DNA of 64,000 nucleotides. Source: Spongiibacter sp. IMCC21906 (GTDB lineage: Bacteria > Pseudomonadota > Gammaproteobacteria > Pseudomonadales > Spongiibacteraceae). Positions within the stretch are counted from its first letter, which is position 1. The number at the start of each line of letters is the position of its first letter. The translations under genes and the position numbers were made by a program. Under the pieces are notes generated by a model. It was given only the letters and a program-made list of their open reading frames with translations. It ran no database searches and was not told where the DNA came from. The stretch lies in NCBI RefSeq assembly GCF_001010805.1, contig NZ_CP011477.1:62001-126000 (forward strand). The letters run 5' to 3'. Positions 7,923 through 15,440 of this stretch are shown here, piece by piece.

Positions 7923-10900
7923 TTAGTTGTGGCTACGGCCACGCACAGCACCCATCGCAATTAACAACAAGCCTGCCGCCAAGATCCACAGCCAATACCA
8001 CTGAGTGTCATCAGAAGCCGTCTCTGACGAAGCATGTGTAGAAGATTCTGAGGGCGGCGGCGATGTGTTAGCATCGACTTGCACCTCCTGAATATGGCTT
8101 GGAACCGGTTTGTCGGCGATGCTTTGCTGACGACGACTCTCTGCCAGCAGCTTTTCCAAGGCGGCGGCCTTCTCTGCCGATAACTGAGTTTTTACTAAGT
8201 TATACATGGGATGATTGGCATGAGTATGACCACTGCCGGGATTACCGTGCTCGATAATATTATCGGCAAACGCCTCCGCCAGTTGTTTAACCGTCGCCTC
8301 ATCAGCCTGCCAAAACCCCTTGTCGACAGCTACCAACATCACCGCCAGAATATTGCTTTGCACATAGCGGTTATGGCCATCGCTTAAAAAGTCATCCAGG
8401 CCCAGATCAAGCTTGTCGTCAACGTAGACCGCTTTCACTTCTTGCCATACCCAGTCATTAATAATCTCCGGGCTGGTCACCTGCCAGCCCCAAAGATACT
8501 CAATAAATTCACTGCCCATGGTACGGGCGCCTGAATAGCCTTCATTCATCAGCGGCTTAATCCACTGCGGGTTAAAAAACCGCCCCCGCAATTCTGACAA
8601 TATCGCGGTATGCAGCGCATCAATGCGCAAGTCATTGCCGTCGGCATGATTGATCACTGCACTGGCCGGCGCCTTGCCCCGCACGGTTTCTACAGCAAGA
8701 TTAAAGCCCCCTAAATAATCAAAGGCATCGTTGTTATCGACCAAGCCATAGAGATTACTGGCTCGCCCCAAATAGGTTTGGGAAATACCCGCCAGCTGCT
8801 GGCGAAACAGCGCTGGAGCGGCCTGACCATCAAGACCAACCCCGTAAGCGTGACCCATACGTTTGCTGAATACCTCGGCCAGTTCGCTGCGATCTTTCCA
8901 CGCCCCGGAGCGCTCTACCAAGCGATTAATACCGGCACCATAAGAACCGGGAGCAATGCCAAACACCCGCACACTGGCCTGACGACCCAAGGTCTCGGCA
9001 TCAATATCACCTTGCTCTGCTAATATTTTTCGCGCCTGATTCACCCAGTTATTTGCCACCTGATTTTTATCCAGCGGCTCATTGCCGCCCTGTTGCCATT
9101 CCCCCAAGGGTTTCAAGGCCGCCCGTAGCGCGGTGGTTAAGGCAGGAAACTGCTTGATTATCCGGTCCCGGCTGGCATCCAATGCCAACAGACTGGCCTT
9201 GTCTAGCAACAACATATGCTCGCCGTAAAGGTCTCGGAATAAGCCCGATGTGGTAAAAACCACATCAAACCGTTTGGGCTGACTGGCGCTTAATGGCAGT
9301 CGCTGTAAACCTTTTATAATGCCGCGGCTATTCCAAATTGGCTTCACCCCAAGCAGCTTCATACCAAAGGCAATCATCGCGCCTTCATCTCTCACGGCGT
9401 CAGAGGCCCAAAGAATCACACCTTGTTTATTACCGGCAATATCCTCGGTATGGGCAGCAACCCCCGACTCACCAGACAACACTTTATTAGCCAACGTCTC
9501 ACCCGTCGTAAAGGCTAACTGGGTAGGCAGCAAACTGCCGTCCAAAGCATAAAAATTGCGACCGGTGGGCAGCGCCGCTGGGGTACGAATAGGATCATTG
9601 CCTTTACCCGGCGCGACAAAGCCACCGTTTAAGCCATTTAGCAAAGCATCCATCTCGGCCTTGGGAGAGGCCTTTAATTGCTGCCGCCATAAATCAGATG
9701 GCGCATTCTTATTGCCATCAATCATGGAGTTCACCATGGTATCCAAGGCAGCTTCCGTCCAATTCTGACCAAACACATGCAACCCCAGCGGCATAAAGTC
9801 CTCTTGAATATTGGTCAGATAATGCCCCACTTCGTGGAGCAAAAATTCTTCATCAATATCATCAAAACCTACGCCCCGAACTTGCAGCTCTTCATCCATA
9901 CTGGCGATCAATTCATCTCGCAGCTCAAGCTCGTCGATGGTTTCTCTGAGTCGCTGCACAGCGCGGCTGCGGGTTTGGGAATCTGTCGCGGCCTCAGCAC
10001 TTTCAATCAACTGTCGCAACTGCAATAAATCGTCATAGAGCTCAGTGATCGCCAAGGGCGGTGTCAGGTGATCCACCATTACCGCCAAACCTCGGCGCTT
10101 GGCCTGAATACCTTCACCGACACCATCGACAATATAGGGATAGATGCCGGGAATATCCCCGGCGATAATGCTGGGATAATCGGCCTCGCCAAGCCCGGTG
10201 CTGCGCTTGGGTAAAAACTCATAGGTAGAATGTCGCCCCACATGCACCATGGCGTCGGCGCTAAACACATCTTGCAGATAGTGATAAAAGCCTAAATATT
10301 GATGAGGGGGCGGAAATGACATATTGGCATGAAGCAGCTCTTCATTAATCTCCCACCCCCGAGGCGGCTGCGGCCCTAAAAACACATTGCCAAATTGCAC
10401 ACCCGGAATCAGCTGCCTGCCCTGCCAGACCATCACCTTGCCCGGCGCGTCGCCCCAGCCACGAATGCCCTCAATCTTCATTTTGACAATGGCATCAACC
10501 AAAGCTTGGCTGCGCTGCCACTCCAGGTCTTGCCCCGCCGTCAGCTTTTGCAACACATCCAGATATTCTTCTTCTAACTGGGCCAGCAAATCCAAGGCTC
10601 TTGCCCGTCCCTTATGCCGCAAACCATCCATTGCATGATGAAGATCAGTGATAGTGCTGTGCATGCGATCTTCAAGAAACTGCGCCCGCGCCTGACGCGC
10701 CGACGCAGAAGCCAGGCTGGCAATAGCCGACACCTGAGACTGCATCAAGGTCTGCAATGCGCCCAGAGGCCCCGCCACCATCTCGGCCTGGACACTGGCC
10801 GGTAAGGTTTCAAACCATTGTTGATACTGCGTGGCACTCAAACCGGCCACCTTGCCAGCCATCTCAGCTAAGGCTTTGGCATCTTCCGGCAGGTTAACCC

Positions 10901-12395
10901 CTTGGGCTTGCAAAATATCCAGCAACTCCTCAGTGTCGCCGGGAATCTCACCGGTGGTGTAGCCCGCCGCTTTCAGTGACTGCAATATTGTTAATAAGCT
11001 CTCTGGCACATTGAGGTTGTCCGCCCCAATATTGTGGCGGCCGGGAGGATGGTTGTAATACACAATAGCCACCCGCTTGTCGGCATTGGCCTTAACCTGC
11101 AGGTCTAACCAACGCTGTAATCGCCGGGCCTGACGCTGCACTTCATGCGCAAGAGGCTTGCTTCTAAAAAGACTGGCACCGGTAAGTGGGTCTTGTTGTT
11201 GAGGTTCTGCCAGTGCCAGCAGCTGGGCTTGGCTCACACCCTGCAATTCAGGCATGGCCAAGCGGTAGTGGATGGAGTCTCGGGGAAGCCCCTGATCAGA
11301 AAGTTGCCAATCTGCCTCGCTCCATTCCCCCACCCGCAGCCCTTTTAACACCGGCACATTGAGTTTTTTTAATTCAGCCAGAACGGCTTCGCGACCATCG
11401 CCGCCACCAATCACAAAATCCTGCAGTGCCAATACCGCAGTGGGAGTGGCGTTTTGACTAAACGCGTTAATCGTCTTTACCGCCTCCACACTGGGTTGCC
11501 CCCAGGACGCCAATACCGAAACACATTGCCAGTCCTGAGCCTGACAAAATTGCTGGTGCAGTGCCCACTCTCCCGCCAGATCACCGGTATCGTGATCGAG
11601 AATCCACAAGGTAGGCTGCAGGGGTGTTAAGGCACGGCTGAGCGCATCAACATCTAACCACCTTGCCGTACCTTGATGATGCAGGGCAAAGCGCAACGGC
11701 GACACCACAACCAGCGGCGACTGTTGACGGTTGCCATTGGCGAGCATAGCCAGCAAAGCACGGGCATTTTCCACTGAACGATTTAACCAGTAGGCGCGAG
11801 CCTGCAGCCAATCATGATATTTGGGGTGCTGCTTTTGGAATGTTTCAAGTGCAGAGGCATCCAATAAGGCGGTCTTCTCCGAGACAATATCGTCCGGCAA
11901 ACCGTGGCCAAAAATCGCGCCTTGCCGGCCCTGTTGCAAAGCCAGTAAACGGCGATCACTGTGTATCACCATGCGCAGTTTTTGATTGGCAAGCGGCATA
12001 CTCAGTAAACGATCGACGGCATCACCAAACACCGCCACCAAGAGCAGGGCATCCTTATTTGCCAGCAGACTGCTAAGCTGTTGATCATCCATCTCCGCAA
12101 GCTGGCTCACCGTGCGGATGTCAATCTGGGCGTCACTGCCCATATCCTTTAACTGATGGGCTCCCGCCACCAAATAGGGAGCAGACCGGTCGGATACAAT
12201 CACCGCCACACTTTGACTGGCCGCCCACAGCGGCGCATTAAACAACAGGCCGCAGCCCAGCATAAGCAAAGCCATAACATGGCGTAGCTGAAATATCACA
12301 AGCAATCCCCTGCGCCAGAACCTCTGCGCTGATAGCGGTTGATTGAAATAGAAAGGGGACGGCAATTCAGAAACTGACTGAAAGCTCAGTGGCAC
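7923..12395 (-). CDS. cobN: CobN/HmuS-like chelatase with signal peptide and C-terminal membrane anchor
   Basis: A 1490-aa CobN-family protein, first gene of an operon behind a cobalamin riboswitch. The family blocks are clear: HVGRHSTYEFLPKRSTGLGE, GDIPGIYPYIVDGVGEG followed by QAKRRGLAVMVDHLTPPL, and HEVGHYLTNIQEDFMPLGLH. Unlike cytoplasmic cobaltochelatase CobN, it has a hydrophobic signal-like stretch near residues 40-60 ending in LFNAPLWAA and a C-terminal helix (WYWLWILAAGLLLIAMGAV) before an Arg-rich end. This predicts a periplasmic, membrane-tethered enzyme. No cobS or cobT is in the window. The start at 12395 is a GTG; internal starts nearer the signal sequence are possible. The partners (ExbB-like, DUF2149, TonB receptor) match HmuS-type loci, so insertion or removal of metal from an imported tetrapyrrole is more likely than B12 synthesis. 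The symbol marks the family only. Confidence 0.85.
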   Translation of the reverse strand: MPLSFQSVSELPSPFYFNQPLSAQRFWRRGLLVIFQLRHVMALLMLGCGLLFNAPLWAASQSVAVIVSDRSAPYLVAGAHQLKDMGSDAQIDIRTVSQLAEMDDQQLSSLLANKDALLLVAVFGDAVDRLLSMPLANQKLRMVIHSDRRLLALQQGRQGAIFGHGLPDDIVSEKTALLDASALETFQKQHPKYHDWLQARAYWLNRSVENARALLAMLANGNRQQSPLVVVSPLRFALHHQGTARWLDVDALSRALTPLQPTLWILDHDTGDLAGEWALHQQFCQAQDWQCVSVLASWGQPSVEAVKTINAFSQNATPTAVLALQDFVIGGGDGREAVLAELKKLNVPVLKGLRVGEWSEADWQLSDQGLPRDSIHYRLAMPELQGVSQAQLLALAEPQQQDPLTGASLFRSKPLAHEVQRQARRLQRWLDLQVKANADKRVAIVYYNHPPGRHNIGADNLNVPESLLTILQSLKAAGYTTGEIPGDTEELLDILQAQGVNLPEDAKALAEMAGKVAGLSATQYQQWFETLPASVQAEMVAGPLGALQTLMQSQVSAIASLASASARQARAQFLEDRMHSTITDLHHAMDGLRHKGRARALDLLAQLEEEYLDVLQKLTAGQDLEWQRSQALVDAIVKMKIEGIRGWGDAPGKVMVWQGRQLIPGVQFGNVFLGPQPPRGWEINEELLHANMSFPPPHQYLGFYHYLQDVFSADAMVHVGRHSTYEFLPKRSTGLGEADYPSIIAGDIPGIYPYIVDGVGEGIQAKRRGLAVMVDHLTPPLAITELYDDLLQLRQLIESAEAATDSQTRSRAVQRLRETIDELELRDELIASMDEELQVRGVGFDDIDEEFLLHEVGHYLTNIQEDFMPLGLHVFGQNWTEAALDTMVNSMIDGNKNAPSDLWRQQLKASPKAEMDALLNGLNGGFVAPGKGNDPIRTPAALPTGRNFYALDGSLLPTQLAFTTGETLANKVLSGESGVAAHTEDIAGNKQGVILWASDAVRDEGAMIAFGMKLLGVKPIWNSRGIIKGLQRLPLSASQPKRFDVVFTTSGLFRDLYGEHMLLLDKASLLALDASRDRIIKQFPALTTALRAALKPLGEWQQGGNEPLDKNQVANNWVNQARKILAEQGDIDAETLGRQASVRVFGIAPGSYGAGINRLVERSGAWKDRSELAEVFSKRMGHAYGVGLDGQAAPALFRQQLAGISQTYLGRASNLYGLVDNNDAFDYLGGFNLAVETVRGKAPASAVINHADGNDLRIDALHTAILSELRGRFFNPQWIKPLMNEGYSGARTMGSEFIEYLWGWQVTSPEIINDWVWQEVKAVYVDDKLDLGLDDFLSDGHNRYVQSNILAVMLVAVDKGFWQADEATVKQLAEAFADNIIEHGNPGSGHTHANHPMYNLVKTQLSAEKAAALEKLLAESRRQQSIADKPVPSHIQEVQVDANTSPPPSESSTHASSETASDDTQWYWLWILAAGLLLIAMGAVRGRSHN

Positions 12396-12414
12396 CCCGC
12401 CACGATCTATTTCC

Positions 12415-12660
12415 TTTGCTTAGGCCGGTCTCCGGACTCACAGATTGCTCAAAGTGCATGAGCACAGCTTCTTCGCCTTCCCACGCCTGATTCACTGGCG
12501 CAGTGGCTGCCAACACCGGGAGGTGTGGCGGAAAAAGATAATCTGCTTACCGTTGCGGGGGCAGTACAGGCTTAGCGTTACCACACGTAGGTAATACGCA
12601 CCTGTTTCCCGTTTAACCCTAGACAATGGACTTGCCGTCGGGCACCTGAAAGCGTGGACA
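12415..12660 (-). promoter_or_regulatory. cobalamin riboswitch upstream of the cobN-like operon
   Basis: On the minus strand the aptamer blocks appear in order: GGTGCCCGACGG (from 12646), AAACGGGAAACAGGTGCG, then CTGCCCCCGCAACGGTAAG, and AGTCCGGAGACCGGCCTAAG ending at about 12418. A long variable stem lies between the last two. An AAAGGAAATAG stretch just downstream may be the ribosome-binding site under control. This predicts repression of the CobN-like operon by cobalamin. Confidence 0.92.
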
Positions 12661-12718
12661 AGGATACGCACTTTAGAAATTAGGTCAAGAAATCACCTCG
12701 GCAGGCACTCTGTATTTT

Positions 12719-13051
12719 TTGAGTCCATCATTGTTTTCAAGGAGGGTGATTAGCCAAACCCTTATTGGATGTGACGCCGTGAACTCAACGCTAAAACCGC
12801 CGCGCAAGGCCGTGACTATTCAGCACGCTTGGTTTGAATGGCGCTTGCAAGAAGACAATCTACACCGCACCCAAGTAGAGGCCATCATGTTTATGGACCC
12901 CGCCGGGCCCACCCCCGCCGGGTTATTAAACTACTTATCGGTGAGCCAGCCGGGGGAGAATATCCAAAAAAATCGCAACACACTAAGTGCAAGCCGCTAC
13001 AGCTGCAGTGCAGCAGCACTGGCAACAAGGCAATTTGACATGGACCAATGA
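12719..13051 (+). CDS. possible small protein or remnant, doubtful
   Basis: The gap of about 430 bp between the cobalamin riboswitch and the SDR remnant contains one open frame of up to 110 aa that starts at TTG (12719) or GTG (12779). It contains AWFEWRLQEDNLHRTQVEA and MFMDPAGPTPAGLLNYLSV, which look more like real protein than chance, but there is no convincing ribosome-binding site and I recognise no family. The last third is Ser/Ala-rich and may be noise. It could equally be a decayed gene, since the next segment holds two gene remnants. Confidence 0.25.
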   Translation: MSPSLFSRRVISQTLIGCDAVNSTLKPPRKAVTIQHAWFEWRLQEDNLHRTQVEAIMFMDPAGPTPAGLLNYLSVSQPGENIQKNRNTLSASRYSCSAAALATRQFDMDQ

Positions 13052-13091
13052 CCACGCCTTTTGTCGCCACCACAGTTCAGTTCGTTTTCTC

Positions 13092-13514
13092 TCACATCGC
13101 GGTATAACCGCCATCTACCGTGAGTTCAATGCCGGTCACATAACTGCTGGCATCGCAGGCCAAATACAAGGCCGCATTGGCCACATCCTCAGCACTTCCC
13201 CTACGCCCGAGGGGAATGGCCTGCTGTTCCAGAATGGCGACGACTTCCTCTATGGAGCCAGCCATGCCTGCATCGACGAAACCCTGCAGGGAGCGATCCC
13301 CCATCACGGTCGCAATCACCCCAGGGTGCACTGAATTAACCCGGACTCCATAGCCCAAGCTGGCAAATTCCACGGCCGTATGGCGGCTAAAAGAGGCTAT
13401 CGCGCCCTTGCTTGCACCATAGAAACTATGCCCAAGTAAACCTACCTGACTCACCACTGAGGACATATTGATAATTGAGCCGCCTTTGCCAAAGCGACCC
13501 TCGGCTTTCATCAT
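13092..13514 (-). pseudogene. 5'-truncated short-chain dehydrogenase (SDR) remnant
   Basis: This is the C-terminal half of a classical SDR. It contains SIINMSSVVSQVGLLG with the catalytic Ser region, YGASKGAIASF (Tyr-x3-Lys), VNSVHPGVIATVM, and the closing block GSAEDVANAALYLACD with YVTGIELTVDGGY. The N-terminal Rossmann part with the TGxxxGxG NAD(P)-binding motif is missing. Upstream of about 13514 the frame runs antisense through an AraC-type HTH remnant and loses SDR character. The 3' end is intact. It cannot bind cofactor, so I call it a pseudogene. The break coincides with the start of the AraC remnant on the other strand, which points to one deletion or recombination event. Confidence 0.8.
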
Positions 13515-13517
13515 TGA

Positions 13518-13668
13518 AAATGAAGGCGTAATATCCCTTACTGACATTGCTGATGAGGTGGGCTTTGGCAGTCAATCCCATTTTTCCACTGTATTTAAAA
13601 ATCACACTGGTTGCTCTCCGAGCGAGTTTCAGCGACGAGGCTTATCGAAAAACGTTTTTCTCTCCTGA
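13518..13668 (+). pseudogene. AraC-family regulator, C-terminal HTH remnant
   Basis: The sequence from about 13518 to the stop at 13668 encodes LTDIADEVGFGSQSHFSTVF followed by KNHTGCSPSEFQRRG, the second helix-turn-helix of AraC/XylS regulators. The sensor domain and the first HTH are absent. The frame upstream of 13518 is antisense SDR coding sequence, so only the last 50 or so codons survive. AraC regulators often sit divergently beside SDR genes, so the original pair may have been a regulator and its target, each losing its 5' part in a single deletion. It is not expected to be functional. Confidence 0.75.
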
Positions 13669-13781
13669 GTGAGAACTGAAACTCAGCAGAATTGGGCATC
13701 AAACTGATTGAAACGGCCGTACTAAAGAGTTTTCCAAATAACACGAAGGATACAAACACAATAAATAACAAGGAGTCGTTA

Positions 13782-14492
13782 ATGTCCTCAAACTCAGCAC
13801 CGCGCCCAGCGGCCACTGTCATCTTGCTAAGAGATGGCCCACACGGTTTAGAAACCCTGATGTTAAAACGCAACCAGGCGCTGATGTTTGCCGGTGGTAT
13901 TTGGGTTTTTCCCGGTGGCGCAATCGACGCAGAAGATAGGAAAGATGGCGATGTCAGTGAGCTTAGCGCTGCCCGCCGCGCGGCCGTGCGCGAAGCTTTC
14001 GAAGAGTCGGGACTGTTGATTGACGAAAAGACACTCGTCAACTTCTCTCTCTGGATTACCCCCCAAGCCGAGCCAAAGCGCTTCCACACCTGGTTTTTCA
14101 TCGCGCCAACATTTAGCGTAGAAGATGTGCTTATTGATAACAGTGAAATTGTTGACCACGCCTGGATAGCCGTTAATCACGCCCTCTCATCCCACGAGGC
14201 GGGCGAACTCGGGCTATTCCCTCCCACCCTGCTCAGTCTCAAAGCGCTGGCTATTTACGACACGGTCGAACAGGCCATGACGGCTATAGCCAACAGAAAA
14301 CCCTATGAAACGACACCTATTTTAACAACAGAGGGTGACGGCGATGCGCAAATCTTCTTTGCTGGCGACGCCGCTTACACAGGCGCAACCCCGTCACCAG
14401 AGGGCCCGAGGCACCGCTGCATTTTAAGAAATGGTACTTGGCATTACTTACGCAGTGGACTTGCAAATAACATAGAACGACTAGACCGATAA
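13782..14492 (+). CDS. Nudix hydrolase (NUDT8/NUDT19-type, possible CoA pyrophosphatase)
   Basis: 236 aa from the ATG at 13782, with AAGGAG eight bases upstream; an earlier in-frame ATG at 13692 lacks such a site. The N-terminal strand PAATVILLRDG is followed by FAGGIWVFPGGAIDAED and, after an insertion, the Nudix core AAVREAFEESGLL (R-E-x2-E-E-x-G). The spacer between the Gly-Gly and the REAFEE helix is longer than in MutT, as in peroxisomal CoA/acyl-CoA diphosphatases. The enzyme should cleave a nucleoside diphosphate linked to another group, with Mg2+. Substrate assignment to acyl-CoA is inference. It stands alone downstream of the AraC/SDR remnants. Confidence 0.85.
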   Translation: MSSNSAPRPAATVILLRDGPHGLETLMLKRNQALMFAGGIWVFPGGAIDAEDRKDGDVSELSAARRAAVREAFEESGLLIDEKTLVNFSLWITPQAEPKRFHTWFFIAPTFSVEDVLIDNSEIVDHAWIAVNHALSSHEAGELGLFPPTLLSLKALAIYDTVEQAMTAIANRKPYETTPILTTEGDGDAQIFFAGDAAYTGATPSPEGPRHRCILRNGTWHYLRSGLANNIERLDR

Positions 14493-14684
14493 CCGCCTGC
14501 CAGTGACTGGTAGCAGAGCCCTACTCTACTTTTCACTGGTATTGTTAGTCTAAATGCCACATGTTTCTACTGATGTTCATCCAGCCATAAAGCTTTTGAG
14601 TCCGCTCGTGGTGGGGCGATGTCACCCCTTGCAGCTCATATTCAACCTACCGGCCTGGTATGATTTAAAAACCATGCCGCAAAG

Positions 14685-15140
14685 CTATTGAGCCTTTGGC
14701 AGTTTTGCCAACCAGCGATCCAACTGGTTAGCAAAGGCCTGCTTCTCTCGCTGGCCATAGGTGGCGCTCCCCGCCGAGTGCACGCCACTGCTGCGCATCG
14801 TATCCATAAAGTCACGCATATTGAGGCGGCTGCGAACGGTTTCGCGGGTATACAGCTCCCCTCTGGGATTTAGAGCCAAAGCGCCTTTTTCAATCACCTC
14901 TGCGGCAAGGGGAATATCGCTGGTAATCACCAGGTCTCCGGTATTTGCCCGCAAAACAATTTCATTGTCCGCCACGTCAAACCCAGAGCTGACCTGCAGT
15001 GCAGTAATATTGGCTGACGGCGGCACCTTCACCATTTGGTTGGCAATCAACGTCAGTAGTACACCTGTGCGCTGGGCAGCTTTAAACAGAATTTCTCTAA
15101 CCACCACCGGGCAGGCATCGGCATCAACCCAAATTTGCAT
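14685..15140 (-). CDS. YaiI/YqxD family protein (UPF0178, DUF188)
   Basis: 151 aa from the ATG at 15140. The N terminus [18 protein letters not shown] is the family signature and has an Asp pair as in PIN/NYN-like nucleases. [20 protein letters not shown] and [18 protein letters not shown] follow and are also characteristic. The fold is related to NYN/PIN RNases, but no activity has been established for most members as far as I know. The length is normal and the gene is monocistronic. The 14493-14684 gap before it shows nothing recognisable. Confidence 0.9.
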   Translation of the reverse strand: MQIWVDADACPVVVREILFKAAQRTGVLLTLIANQMVKVPPSANITALQVSSGFDVADNEIVLRANTGDLVITSDIPLAAEVIEKGALALNPRGELYTRETVRSRLNMRDFMDTMRSSGVHSAGSATYGQREKQAFANQLDRWLAKLPKAQ

Positions 15141-15440
15141 TACGCTTCATCTTCTCGGTTAAAAATTGCGCTAAAACACGGAGTTTAGCGATTTTTATAG
15201 GGGCTGCCGAGCCAAATGCGCTTGCAGCGGTAGAGACTGTAAGCAATAACGCCTCTTCCCCCAGCCCCAGACGGCTCGTCAACACCAGGCTTTTGCTACC
15301 GATATGGCTACGGACATCTACGCATTTCAGCTGCTCAGCACAGACTTTAAGATTAGACCCCAGCGCCTGATTTCAGGAGGCATCGCTGTGCACAATCCTC
15401 ATAACGGAAGGCTATGCGCGGCAACAAGAGGGTTCGTATA

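Noticed and set aside
9319-12076. Plus-strand open frames opposite the CobN-like gene
   Set aside because: They lie wholly inside a strongly conserved minus-strand gene and have no protein-family character.
7923-12395. Assignment as the CobN subunit of aerobic B12 synthesis
   Set aside because: The signal peptide and C-terminal anchor, absence of cobS/cobT nearby and the ExbB-like, DUF2149 and TonB receptor partners fit an uptake-linked HmuS-type protein better; the family label is kept but not the pathway.
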